The position numbers were made by a program, and so were the translations under genes. A DNA stretch of 64,000 nt, taken from Bacillus gobiensis. GTDB taxonomy: Bacteria; Bacillota; Bacilli; Bacillales; Bacillaceae. The stretch lies in NCBI RefSeq assembly GCF_001278705.1, contig NZ_CP012600.1, positions 3,817,417-3,881,416 of the forward strand. Reading direction: 5' to 3'. The notes beneath the pieces were generated by a model that was not told where the DNA came from, searched no databases, and saw only the letters and a list, made by a program, of their open reading frames with translations. Below, piece after piece: positions 51,881-61,009 of this stretch (positions within the stretch are counted from its first letter, which is position 1; each line of letters opens with the position of its first letter).

Positions 51881-52303
51881 ATGACAACCCGATTAAATGC
51901 CTATATTATGCTGGAAGGAAACGCTAATGAAGCGATCCGATTTTATGAACATGCCTTGGATGCCAAACTTCTATTTAAACAAACATTTGGAGAGGCGCCG
52001 GAAGACCCTGGATTTCAAATAACTGAAGATATAAAAGATTACGTGGCGCATGCTGTTTTAAAAGTTGGTGAAACTGACCTTTTTGTCGCCGATCAATTGC
52101 CAAGTCAGCCTTTGCAAAGTGGAAATAAAGTGACTATCTGTATTACAACGAATGAAGTGGAAAATGCGAAAAAACTTTATGAATCATTGCAGCAAGGCGG
52201 CAAAGTAAACACACCCCTGCAAGAAGCCTATTTTAGCCCAGCTTACGGTGTGATAACAGACAAGTTTGGTATAGAATTTCAAATTTTCACGAAGAAAAGC
52301 TAA
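51881..52303 (+). CDS. VOC-family protein, PhnB/YodA-type glyoxalase fold
   Basis: 140 residues with two beta-alpha-beta-beta-beta modules: LNAYIMLEGNANEAIRFYEH (first module with N-A-x-E-A-I-x-F-Y) and the second with TNEVENAKKLYESLQQGGKV. The ending AYGVITDKFGIEFQIF is typical of PhnB-like proteins. CCTAAGGAGC precedes the ATG. It probably confers resistance to or modifies a small hydrophobic compound, but no enzyme activity can be assigned. It is divergent from a WYL regulator. Confidence 0.85.
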   Translation: MTTRLNAYIMLEGNANEAIRFYEHALDAKLLFKQTFGEAPEDPGFQITEDIKDYVAHAVLKVGETDLFVADQLPSQPLQSGNKVTICITTNEVENAKKLYESLQQGGKVNTPLQEAYFSPAYGVITDKFGIEFQIFTKKS

Positions 52304-52322
52304 ATGGATATTCCGATTATTA

Positions 52323-52355
52323 GAGCTCTGCCATAAAAAGCAGGGCTCATTTTAG
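52323..52355 (+). terminator. Terminator of the VOC gene
   Basis: Stem GAGCTCTGC / GCAGGGCTC (one wobble) with an 8-base loop and ATTTTAG tail, 20 bases past the stop. Confidence 0.8.
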
Positions 52356-53144
52356 TGCAATTTTTTAGTGAGTAACAGGCTTTTTTTCTAAAATATGTGA
52401 AACTTACAGACTAATTTCAAAATAACACACGAAATTTTCATGAATAAAGTCCTGTTTTTTGAACTAGATCTTTTCACCTGCTCTACTTGACGAAAATATT
52501 ACAAAAAATATATCAATATCAAATCATGGAAACGATTACTTTGTTGTGAAGAGTTATGTTAAAACTATAGAGTTACTTAAGACATAGGGGGAATTTTATC
52601 ATGAGAGACGTAATTAAAGACCCGTTTAGATGATCCGACTTTTCACATCAAAAAGATCTATCATTTATTAATAGTTAACAAGCTAAAGCATTAGATAAAG
52701 ATGATACCTTTTTGTCTCATAAAATTAATTTGTATGTTATAAAAATAAAATTACTTATGACCTTCGACACGGATAAATCTAATTAAGAATAAAAACACGT
52801 CGAATTTTGTTACATTTGATCGAATTGACGCGGATAATGTAACAGGTTAATCTTTGGTTGAAACGAAGTCGTGTTTGATATTTAGATTCAAAGATGATTT
52901 TTTCCACCCTTCTGCTAATTTAATAAATTCAAATGCAAGCTGTACATTTTACATTGAAAAGTTTTGATCACATATCTTCTATATAAAGTTAGTAATGTAC
53001 AATTTGCAGCACAAATCGAAATAATCATTTATTACTTTAGCAAACAAATCTAAATACTCAGCACAGAGGCCGTTTCCAGGTCTAAGAAAATTGGGAATCT
53101 TCAATTTTTTTAGATACATTATTTAAGGGAGAGAGAGGTATTTT
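52356..53144. promoter_or_regulatory. Long sacB leader region, copy 1
   Basis: No supported gene. From about 52816 to 53144 the sequence is homologous block by block to 55293-55673 before the second sacB: TTGATCGAATTGAC, GGTTAATCTTTGGTTGAA, GTGTTTGATATTTAGATT, TTAATAAATTCA, GTACAATTTGCAG and CAATTTTTTTAGATAC. A short ORF MRDVIKDPFR at 52601 has a weak site and is probably not real. No SacT/SacY antiterminator target or terminator of the B. subtilis type was recognised. Confidence 0.55.
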
Positions 53145-54587
53145 ATGAACAAGTTTGTAAAGAAAGCAACAGCATTAACCTTTACTACAGCTTTATTAGT
53201 CAGTGGCGGAACTCAAGCTTTTGCGCAAGAAAAGGACAGCAAAGATTTCAATGAAAGCTATGGGATTTCTCATATCACACGTGAGGATATGAGTAAATTG
53301 CCTGTACAGCATGGCAACGAAAAATTTGAAGTTCCAAAATTCGATGAGAAATCAATCAAAAATATCCCTTCCGCAAAAGGATTAGATGTATGGGATACTT
53401 GGCCTCTTCAAAATGCTGATGGAACAGTGGCAGAATATAAAGGCTACGAAATCGTTTTTGGCTTGGCAGGTAACCCTAAAGATTCAAATGATACATTTGT
53501 TTACATGTTCTATAAGAAAAAAGGCGACAATTCTATTGAGAACTGGAAAAACGCTGGTAAAGTATTTAAGCCAAATGATAAATACGCACCAAACGATCCG
53601 ATTCTAGACAAACAATCAGAAGAATGGTCAGGTTCTGCAACCTTAACAACTGAAGGTGATGTTCGCTTATTCTATACAAGCCGTCAGAAAATGGAGCCAG
53701 AGGCTGGACAATTTGGTAAACAAACCTTAACAACAGCTAAAATCAATGTATCTCAACCAGATTCTGATCAGCTGAAAATTGATGGTGTAGAAGATTTCAA
53801 AACGATCTTTGATGGAGACGGGAAATACTATCAAACTGTTGAGCAAGCTTTCGGTAATGGAGATTATTCTGATAATCATACATTAAGAGACCCTCACTAT
53901 ATTGAAGACAATGGCCGTAAATATCTTGTTTTTGAAGCAAATACTGGGACAGAAGTTGGTTACCAAGGAGAGGAATCTCTGTATAACAAAGCTTACTACG
54001 GTAATAGCGAAGCATACTTCCAAGCAGAAAAAACGAAATTGTTGCAAAGTGATAAAAAGGATTTAGCAGAAATGGCAAACGGAGTACTTGGAATTATTGA
54101 AATCAATGACGATTATTCTGTAAAGAGAGTAATGAAACCGTTGATTGCATCTAATACTGTAACTGATGAAATTGAAAGAGCCAATGTATTTAAAAAGAAT
54201 GGCAAATGGTACTTGTTCACAAGTTCTAGAGGATCTAAAATGACTACTGACGGTGTTGATGCTAAAGATATTTACATGTTTGGCTACGTGTCAAATTCTT
54301 TATCTGAAGGATACAAACCTTTAAATGATACAGGAATGGTACTGCACCATAGACTTGATCCTAAAGACATTACTTGGAATTACGCACACTTTGTAATTCC
54401 GCAAAAGAATAGTGATAATTTTGTTGTCACAAGCTACATGACCAATAGAGGGTATTTTGAAGACCATCAATCTACCTTTGCTCCAAGTTTCCAACTGAAC
54501 ATTAAAGGATCAAAAACATCTGTCGTAAAAGACAGCATCTTGGAACAAGGACAAGTAACAGTTGATGGTGAAGGCAAAAAGAAGTAA
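53145..54587 (+). CDS. sacB: Levansucrase, copy 1
   Basis: 480 residues. A Sec signal peptide with cleavage after QAFA (~27) precedes a five-bladed GH68 beta-propeller. Nucleophile Asp84 lies in DVWDTWPLQ, the transition-state stabiliser in TLRDPHY, and the acid/base Glu in DEIERANVF. WSGSATL and YLVFEANTGTE are further GH68 blocks. It transfers fructose from sucrose to levan outside the cell. GGGAGAGAGG precedes the ATG. It is a tandem paralogue of the gene at 55674. The tail after the propeller (SILEQGQVTVDGEGKKK) is typical of SacB. Confidence 0.95.
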   Translation: MNKFVKKATALTFTTALLVSGGTQAFAQEKDSKDFNESYGISHITREDMSKLPVQHGNEKFEVPKFDEKSIKNIPSAKGLDVWDTWPLQNADGTVAEYKGYEIVFGLAGNPKDSNDTFVYMFYKKKGDNSIENWKNAGKVFKPNDKYAPNDPILDKQSEEWSGSATLTTEGDVRLFYTSRQKMEPEAGQFGKQTLTTAKINVSQPDSDQLKIDGVEDFKTIFDGDGKYYQTVEQAFGNGDYSDNHTLRDPHYIEDNGRKYLVFEANTGTEVGYQGEESLYNKAYYGNSEAYFQAEKTKLLQSDKKDLAEMANGVLGIIEINDDYSVKRVMKPLIASNTVTDEIERANVFKKNGKWYLFTSSRGSKMTTDGVDAKDIYMFGYVSNSLSEGYKPLNDTGMVLHHRLDPKDITWNYAHFVIPQKNSDNFVVTSYMTNRGYFEDHQSTFAPSFQLNIKGSKTSVVKDSILEQGQVTVDGEGKKK

Positions 54588-54632
54588 ATAAAATTAAGGA
54601 TAATATGTAGTGGGCTGGTGGAATATCCTGGA

Positions 54633-54667
54633 GAAAATGTCGGTTATATACCGACATTTTCTTTTTT
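54633..54667 (+). terminator. Terminator of sacB copy 1
   Basis: A perfect 12-bp stem GAAAATGTCGGT / ACCGACATTTTC with loop TATAT and TTTTTT tail. Confidence 0.9.
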
Positions 54668-55673
54668 GTTTAAATGTTAACTGCTGCCTAAGAAAATATC
54701 CTGATGGCAAATGAGAATATTAATGACTATTGTAGCATCATTAGATGATGTACGAAGTAACTAGATGGCTTATAATGTCACATAGTTTCTTGGAAATGAA
54801 AGGGTTTACTTTTACGAATATTACAATACTAGATAAGTTTTCGTATGCTTATCGACCCATTTTTCAATATAATACTTTTATCCTGTGGTTTATTTACAAA
54901 AATAATGCCATAAAAATGATTATGTGAAATTATGAAAACCTTTGCTTTTTTTAACCTTTAAGGGTAGAAATGATATTCAAAAATATTTATAGATAATCTT
55001 AAAGACGAATATTAAATGTATAAAAACAATTAAAAATGTTATTTTTTACGTATTTTTGATTCGATTAAATCTTTAAATAGTCAAACGTTCGTTGTAACCG
55101 CATAAAAAATATAGTTGTAAAATCTAAATTATGTATAAAAAACGACCTTTTTTCAGTGCTGGATAAATAGAGAAAGAAACTAAAGAAATTGTTATAGTAA
55201 AATTAACATGAGATTAATAAAACATTTAAATCTATAACAATAGTCGTAGTTATATAGTATTGAAAATGAATAAAAGTTGAATCTTGTGACCTTTGATCGA
55301 TTTGACTCAAAGAAATTATCCAGTTAATCTTGGGTTGAAGCAAAATCGTGTCTGATATTTAGATTTTAGGAGATTATTTTCCCCCTAATCGGTTTCTGAC
55401 TTAATAAATTCACTTGCAAATAAGTACATATGAAACATTTAAACTGGCCAGGCCTCATGAACTTATTATTTAGATATTCGTTCTATTTTAGTGGGGAATG
55501 TTACGGTACAATTTGCAGTCTTGATTGGCAGTTATCAATTTAGGGAGGATTTTATTAAGTTAGCAAAAAAATCTAATAATCTAATACATAACACGAGGAA
55601 GTTTCATGATCTGAAAGATTGAGAAATTATCATTTTCAATTTTTTAGATACGTCATTAAAAGGAGAGGAATTT
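54668..55673. promoter_or_regulatory. sacB intergenic region and leader, copy 2
   Basis: One kilobase without a supported gene. The right third (55293-55673) is the duplicated sacB leader. The left part is AT-rich; a 60-codon frame starting at 54745 has no ribosome binding site or family character and is not called. Confidence 0.5.
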
Positions 55674-57158
55674 ATGAAGATCAACAAGTTTGTGAAACAA
55701 GCAACAGCATTAACCTTTACTACAGCGTTGCTAGTAGGAGGCGGAACTCAAGCTTTTGCGAAAGAAGCAGAAAGCAGAGATCACAATGAAAGCTATGGAA
55801 TTTCTCATATCACTCGTTCCGATATGCTTAAACTTCCTCAACAGCATGACAATGCACGTTTTGAAGTACCGAAATTCGATGCCGATTCAATCAGAAACAT
55901 CCCTACTGCACAAGGATACGATAAGAATGGCAACTTTACAGAATTAGATGTATGGGATAGCTGGCCGCTGCAAAATGCTGATGGCACAGTAGCAGAGTAC
56001 AATGGATATCATCTTCTATTTACTTTAGCTGGAAACCCTAAAGATCCAAACGAAGCGTTTATTTACTTATTCTATAAAAAAGCTGGCGAAAATTCTCTAG
56101 ACAGCTGGAAAAATGCTGGTAGAGTATTTGACGATGCTGATAAATTCAAACCAAATGATCCACATCTAAAATATCAAACTCAAGAGTGGTCAGGTTCTGC
56201 AACTTTAACATCTGACGGCGAACTACGCTTATTCTATACTGATTTCTCTGGTGCTCCTCAAGATGGCGGTACTGGTTACGGTAAACAAACATTAACTACT
56301 GCTCAAGTCAATGTATCAGAACCAAATGCTGGAACTATCCAAGTTGATGGTGTAGAAGATCACAAATCTATCTACGATGGTGGAGACGGCAAAATTTATC
56401 AAAATGTTCAAGGATTTATCGATGCTGGAGCTTATAATTCTGGCGATAACCATACTTTAAGAGACCCTCATTATATTGAAGATAAAGGCCGTAAATATCT
56501 TGTGTTTGAAGCAAATACTGGAACTGAATATGGTTACCAAGGCGAAGATTCTCTATTCAATAGAGCTTACTATGGTATGAAAAAAGATGCGTTCCAAGCT
56601 GAAAAGAGCAAATTGCTTCAAAGTGATAAAAAACATTTAGCAGAAATGGCTAATGGTGCACTAGGTATTATTGAAATTAACGACGATTATACGTTGAAAA
56701 AAGAAATGGAACCATTAATCACATCTAACACAATCACTGATGAAATCGAACGTGCTAACATCTTTAAAAAGGATGGCAAATGGTACCTATTTACAAGTGC
56801 TAGAGGATCTAAAATGACGATTGACGGAATCGATGATAAAGACATTTACATGTTTGGTTATTCATCAGGATCCCTAACTGGTAAATACAAGCCTTTAAAT
56901 GATACTGGAATCGTATTGCACCACAGACTTGACAAAAACGATGTTACATTTAACTACGCTCACTTTGTCATTCCACAAAAGAATAGTGATAAATTCGTAG
57001 TTACAAATTACATGGTAAACAAAGGTCAGTTCGAAGACCGCCACACTACTTTTGGCCCAAGCTTCTTGCTGAACATTAAAGGTTCAAATACTTCAATTGA
57101 AAAAGACAGCATCTTGGAACAAGGTCAAATAACAGTAGACAGCCAAGACAAAAAGTAA
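55674..57158 (+). CDS. sacB: Levansucrase, copy 2
   Basis: 494 residues, closely similar to copy 1 along its whole length. It has two extra residues at the N-terminus and a nine-residue insertion (YDKNGNFTE) just before the nucleophile block ELDVWDSWPLQ (Asp95). RDPHY and DEIERANIF are intact, so the enzyme should be active. Sec signal peptide with cleavage after QAFA. AAAGGAGAGG precedes the ATG. The two proteins differ most in surface loops, which can change polymer length or transfructosylation ratio in this family. Confidence 0.95.
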   Translation: MKINKFVKQATALTFTTALLVGGGTQAFAKEAESRDHNESYGISHITRSDMLKLPQQHDNARFEVPKFDADSIRNIPTAQGYDKNGNFTELDVWDSWPLQNADGTVAEYNGYHLLFTLAGNPKDPNEAFIYLFYKKAGENSLDSWKNAGRVFDDADKFKPNDPHLKYQTQEWSGSATLTSDGELRLFYTDFSGAPQDGGTGYGKQTLTTAQVNVSEPNAGTIQVDGVEDHKSIYDGGDGKIYQNVQGFIDAGAYNSGDNHTLRDPHYIEDKGRKYLVFEANTGTEYGYQGEDSLFNRAYYGMKKDAFQAEKSKLLQSDKKHLAEMANGALGIIEINDDYTLKKEMEPLITSNTITDEIERANIFKKDGKWYLFTSARGSKMTIDGIDDKDIYMFGYSSGSLTGKYKPLNDTGIVLHHRLDKNDVTFNYAHFVIPQKNSDKFVVTNYMVNKGQFEDRHTTFGPSFLLNIKGSNTSIEKDSILEQGQITVDSQDKK

Positions 57159-57179
57159 TTCCTGAAATACTTGGAATAG

Positions 57180-57207
57180 AAAAATGCCGACATCGTTCGG
57201 CATTTTT
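57180..57207. terminator. Bidirectional terminator between sacB copy 2 and the CPBP gene
   Basis: A perfect 11-bp stem AAAAATGCCGA / TCGGCATTTTT with loop CATCGT, between convergent genes. Confidence 0.88.
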
Positions 57208-57209
57208 CT

Positions 57210-58022
57210 TTATGAAAATATGAAACCGCTAAAAACCATAAGAACATTTAATACCATATGCCAAATTAATGAAGGGAAAATACTTCCGGATTTGATCGTA
57301 ATTCCTCCATAAAACAACCCGCCAAGAGTAAAACCAATACAGACACTCCATGGAAATCCGAGCGAATAATGCTGCAATCCAAAGCCTAAACTTGTAATCA
57401 CAACTGCCCATCTTTCCCCTAACTGCTCTGAAAAACGGCTAAGAAGAGCGCCTCTCCATACAAGCTCTTCAAGCACTGCGTTTGTAATAGTAAATATGAT
57501 CGTTAATAACCAAACTTCTTGAATAAATGACCATCCATTTAGAATAATAAATGGAAGAAAGATGAAAAAATTGATCGTTAACGCAATGAGCAGAAATGAT
57601 TTAACTTTTGTTTGGTGAAAACCCGACCAGATAAAAGGGAAGCAAATAAACTCATTCCATTGCGGTTTTTTCCAATACCGTACGAACGGGACTTTGTAGA
57701 AGAAAGAGAATGCGAATAACGGAAGTAAAATAAAAAACAATGACAACCTGTTTAGAAATATATGCAATTCCCTTGGTTCGAGTTTTAATTGGGAATTCAC
57801 TTGCAAATATGTAAAAAAACCGATGCCGAATAGTATGCTCGTAAGAACAAATAGTCGCAAAAGCTTATCTGAAGTAACGAAAAGATAAACTGCACAAACG
57901 CCCCAAATACTTAAAAGAAGGTAGTTGTTTGTTTGAAGAAAAATAAGTAATGCTGCAAATAAACATAATGAAATGGTTTTTTTATGCTTTATATTCGCTG
58001 CCTCCCTAAGACTTAGCTCCAA
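57210..58022 (-). CDS. CPBP-family intramembrane metalloprotease
   Basis: 270 residues with about eight membrane helices. The Abi/CAAX-protease motifs are present in the C-terminal half: LEELVWRGALL (E-E-x-x-W-R), FGLQHYSLGFPW (conserved His) and LIWHMVLN (third motif H). Members include prenyl-protein proteases, bacteriocin self-immunity proteins and YyaK/YdiL. The start is uncertain: the frame opens with TTG at 58022, AGGGAGG lies only at codons 8-10, and no ATG follows nearby. Function here is unknown; the gene is convergent with levansucrase and not obviously linked. Confidence 0.82.
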   Translation of the reverse strand: MELSLREAANIKHKKTISLCLFAALLIFLQTNNYLLLSIWGVCAVYLFVTSDKLLRLFVLTSILFGIGFFTYLQVNSQLKLEPRELHIFLNRLSLFFILLPLFAFSFFYKVPFVRYWKKPQWNEFICFPFIWSGFHQTKVKSFLLIALTINFFIFLPFIILNGWSFIQEVWLLTIIFTITNAVLEELVWRGALLSRFSEQLGERWAVVITSLGFGLQHYSLGFPWSVCIGFTLGGLFYGGITIKSGSIFPSLIWHMVLNVLMVFSGFIFS

Positions 58023-58170
58023 AAAAATCTATTATAATGGATGGGGGAACGAACCCCCCAAGAGCGCTGCATCTAGATTATTAATTTAATACTATACCAT
58101 AATACTATAATTTTCCACGTTATTTTTCCTGCACAAGTTGATTATGAGCTGCCTTATACTTATAGTATTC

Positions 58171-58500
58171 TCAAAAAAACTTTACTCCGTTTCTGTATGC
58201 TGCTGTGATGGATTTTTTTATAAAAGTTTGTTTAATCGGTACGAGCATAAGCAGGAAGCCAACAAATACGAGAATTCCGGAAATACCAAATGATGCTTGA
58301 GGGAATAACATCTCACCGAATATACCCGATAAGATGGGCGCTAACCCCGCACCAAACCAACGGACAAAATTATAAACAACTGATGTTACACTCCTGGCAT
58401 AAGGTGATGATTCCATGGCATGAGTAGTGAATAAAGCATTATTCAACCCGGAAACAAGGCCTGACAAAATCACAAGGGCAATCTTACCTCGAGAGAAGCA
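58171..58500 (-). pseudogene. C-terminal fragment of an MFS transporter
   Basis: A minus-strand frame of ~100 codons (ILSGLVSGLNNALFTTHAME, then ARSVTSVVYNFVRWFGAGLA and SGILVFVGFLLMLVPIK) is the last quarter of a drug/sugar-type MFS permease. No start or upstream transporter helices remain; composition breaks down at about 58500. The first ten helices are missing, so it is non-functional. Confidence 0.7.
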
Positions 58501-58656
58501 GCAATAAAAAATGAATGTATAAAAGACATTACATCAAAACACTTTGGCCGCTATATTTTTTTTAAGAGGAGACTAAGACTCGAAAAAGAGGAAATTTCCT
58601 GGTGTAAATGGGTGTTATCTTTATTGGAGAAGTAGAGAGACAAGAAAATTCTTAAA

Positions 58657-58689
58657 CAAAAAGAAGCGCTCAAACGGCGCTTCTTTTTG
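58657..58689. terminator. Terminator of the aldo/keto reductase gene
   Basis: A perfect 13-bp stem CAAAAAGAAGCGC / GCGCTTCTTTTTG with a 7-base loop, 11 bases past the minus-strand stop. Confidence 0.88.
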
Positions 58690-58699
58690 TTTGGTTATA

Positions 58700-59524
58700 T
58701 TATCGCATGTTCATTTCGCTTGGCTTAGGACCTTTGCGTTGGTTCTTGTCAAGCTTATTAATCTTATCCATTTCATCAGCTGTTAATTCAAAATCAAATA
58801 TATTAAAGTTTTCTTCAATTCGTGAAGGTGTTACAGATTTAGGAATGACGATCGTATTGTTTTGCAAGTGCCAGCGAAGCACAACTTGAGCTGCTGTTTT
58901 GCCATGCGTATCAGCAATCTCTTGAACGACCTCATCTTTAAGAACATCGCCGCCTTGGTCTAACGGACTCCATGCTTCTACAAAGATATCGTGTTTGGCA
59001 CAGAAGTCTTTCAACTCATTTTGCACAAGATATGGATGGCATTCCACTTGGTTCAAAACAGGCTTTACGTCGCATTCGGCAAAAAGACGTTCCAAATGCT
59101 CAATATCAAAATTACAAACACCGATCGCTTTCACGCGGCCATCATTATAAAGCTTTTCTAACGCTTTGTATGTATCCACGTACTCATCGAATTGAGGAGT
59201 CGGCCAATGAATTAAATACAAATCTACATAATCAAGTCCGAGCCTTTCAAGACTTTCATCAAATGCCCGTAATGTGTTGTCATAGCCTTGATCGCTGTTC
59301 CATACTTTTGTCGTAATAAATAAATCTTCGCGAGGAACAGACGCATTCTTGATCGCTTTTCCGACCCCTTTTTCATTTTTGTAAATCATAGCTGTATCAA
59401 TAGAGGTATAACCAACTTCAATTGCTTTTTCTACGGCAGTTGTAGCTTGATCATCTTCTACTTGCCATACACCAAATCCGAGCTGGGGCATTTTTAGACC
59501 ATTATTTAATGTAACGAAATCCAT
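58700..59524 (-). CDS. Aldo/keto reductase, YvgN/GR-like
   Basis: 274 residues. Tetrad: Asp in TSIDTAMIY, Tyr in MIYKNEKGV, Lys in ITTKVWNSD, His in LIHWPTPQ. The IPKSVTPSRIEENFNIFDFE C-terminal block is the NADPH-binding signature. It matches the AKR5 group (B. subtilis YvgN, glyoxal/methylglyoxal reductase). AAGGAG precedes the ATG. It has the same reaction class as the enzyme at 7835-8677 but is only moderately similar to it. Confidence 0.9.
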   Translation of the reverse strand: MDFVTLNNGLKMPQLGFGVWQVEDDQATTAVEKAIEVGYTSIDTAMIYKNEKGVGKAIKNASVPREDLFITTKVWNSDQGYDNTLRAFDESLERLGLDYVDLYLIHWPTPQFDEYVDTYKALEKLYNDGRVKAIGVCNFDIEHLERLFAECDVKPVLNQVECHPYLVQNELKDFCAKHDIFVEAWSPLDQGGDVLKDEVVQEIADTHGKTAAQVVLRWHLQNNTIVIPKSVTPSRIEENFNIFDFELTADEMDKINKLDKNQRKGPKPSEMNMR

Positions 59525-59629
59525 TTGAAAGCACTCCTTGTCGTTTGATTCTTAAATAGTATATCGAGTTTTTGATTGTATTGTCATACAATGTGCTTCG
59601 GGCTGTTATACGTTTAGCTATTTAGAATG

Positions 59630-59917
59630 CTATTGCTGTACCGTAAATTTCTTTACCTTCAGTGGAGAGAGAATGTAGTCGCCTACTTGAGAGCTGAATG
59701 ATTTAAAGTGCGGCGTTTTTTCATGTTCTTCAAGATCAGATGCCGTATCCCATTCTTCTAGCATAATAAACGTATTTTTTACTTCTACATCTTGAACTAG
59801 AAAATAACTAATATTTCCCGGCTCTTGTTGTGAAGCTTGTACTAGAGGTTTAACAAAATTTAAAAACGCTTCTGTCTTTTCTGGATTGACCTCCATATAT
59901 GCGTGAATAACAATCAT
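59630..59917 (-). CDS. Antibiotic-biosynthesis-monooxygenase-domain protein (putative quinol monooxygenase)
   Basis: 95 residues from ATG 59917, behind GGAGGG. A single ABM ferredoxin-like domain: MIVIHAYMEVNPEKTEAFL, then LVQASQQEPGNISYFLVQ and MLEEWDTASDLEEHEKTPHF. Such proteins (YgiN, Isd-like relatives) oxidise quinols or act as small monooxygenases. Paired with the nitroreductase 33 bases upstream on the same strand, it fits a quinone or electrophile detoxification unit. Confidence 0.85.
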   Translation of the reverse strand: MIVIHAYMEVNPEKTEAFLNFVKPLVQASQQEPGNISYFLVQDVEVKNTFIMLEEWDTASDLEEHEKTPHFKSFSSQVGDYILSPLKVKKFTVQQ

Positions 59918-59950
59918 TTCAATTCCCTCCATGTCATAAAATTTATTTCC

Positions 59951-60628
59951 TTACTCTACCCATTGAATGATTTGTGATCTCGTTTGTCTTGTTTTTTCAC
60001 GTGGTTCTTTCACACGGAAGCCAAAAGCAACCATACAAGAGATGCCAAATTGATTTGTATCAAGTATACCTTCTTCTACTAGAATTTGCTCGACTTTACC
60101 TTTATCGAAGCCTTCCATCGGACAAGAATCGATGCCGATTTGTGCAGCTGCGGTCATCATGTTTCCTAATGCAATATACGTTTGTCTGCATCCCCATTCA
60201 AACATAGCACGTTCATTACCAAGCAAGTCAAAATCGGATTCTAGAAATTTATGATATAAACCGCCTTTTCCTATCACCACATCTTCTGGGAGTTGTTGAA
60301 CATCTTTCATCATACGGAGAATATGCTTAGAATCAGCAAGCAGCTCTTTCGGTGTTCTAGACAAGATAATAACAAAGTGGCTGGATGTTGGTAATTGTTT
60401 TTGTCCTCCCCAAGTAACTGGCAATAGTTTATCCCTTAGAGTTTCATTTTGAATGACAAGAAACTTCCATGGTTCAAAACCAAATGAACTAGGAGATAAA
60501 CGTCCTGTTTCTAAGATGAAATTAAAATCTTGTTCACTTATTTTTTTGGCAGGGTCAAATTCTTTAGTTGCATGTCTATACTGATATGCCTGTAGTATGT
60601 CTTCTTTTTTATTTGTCATGATCGTCAT
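59951..60628 (-). CDS. NAD(P)H-dependent nitroreductase-family flavoprotein
   Basis: 225 residues from ATG 60628, with AAGGAAG about 8 bases upstream. Nitroreductase fold: YRHATKEFDPAKKISEQDFN with FILETGRLSPSSFGFEPWKF, FMN phosphate contacts in ALGNMMTAAAQIGIDSCPME, and CMVAFGFRVKEPREKTR at the end. Homologues are FMN-dependent nitro/quinone reductases (NfsB-like, YdgI/MhqN group). It forms an operon with the ABM protein. In B. subtilis related genes are induced by catechol/quinones through YodB or MhqR; no such operator was confirmed here. Confidence 0.9.
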   Translation of the reverse strand: MTIMTNKKEDILQAYQYRHATKEFDPAKKISEQDFNFILETGRLSPSSFGFEPWKFLVIQNETLRDKLLPVTWGGQKQLPTSSHFVIILSRTPKELLADSKHILRMMKDVQQLPEDVVIGKGGLYHKFLESDFDLLGNERAMFEWGCRQTYIALGNMMTAAAQIGIDSCPMEGFDKGKVEQILVEEGILDTNQFGISCMVAFGFRVKEPREKTRQTRSQIIQWVE

Positions 60629-60637
60629 GAATAACAC

Positions 60638-61009
60638 TTCCTTTTTATTAAATTTAATAGCTTTTCATATAAGTAAAGTATAAGTTGTTGGATTTAATAT
60701 TGTAAGTACGCACATAATTGTTGTATAGTACCACCTTTTATACCATTAAAATATTGTCGATTAGCCTTCTGCTGAACCTGTCTATAATTTTTAAGCTCTA
60801 TTATCATTGATCAATGTACTAAGACACTTAAGAAAAACTAGATTATCTGCTATAATGTTATTTATCATAGTATATTCTCCTTTTGTATGGGCTGGGCAAA
60901 AGGTCAAACCCCAATACAATTAGGGGATTTTTTATGGATTTATACCGGCTTTTCTTTCATTTTACAGAATGTTTGTAAAGCTAGATTGTTTTAAGAGGGA
61001 GGATAATGG
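60638..61009. other. Divergent intergenic region
   Basis: No gene seen. It contains promoters for the nitroreductase and symporter genes. A repeated GTA motif (TTGTAAGTACG, then TTGTATAGTACC near 60700-60732) could be an operator for an HxlR- or MarR-type electrophile sensor, but the copies are poorly conserved. Confidence 0.35.

Noticed and set aside
52601..52633. Ten-residue leader ORF MRDVIKDPFR before sacB
   Set aside because: Only a loose GGGGG site, no paired structures and no equivalent before the second sacB.
52356..53144. SacY/SacT-type antiterminator target
   Set aside because: No match to the RAT sequence followed by a terminator was found before either sacB copy.
54745..54927. 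60-codon frame between the sacB genes
   Set aside because: No ribosome binding site, low-complexity AT-rich composition and no family resemblance.
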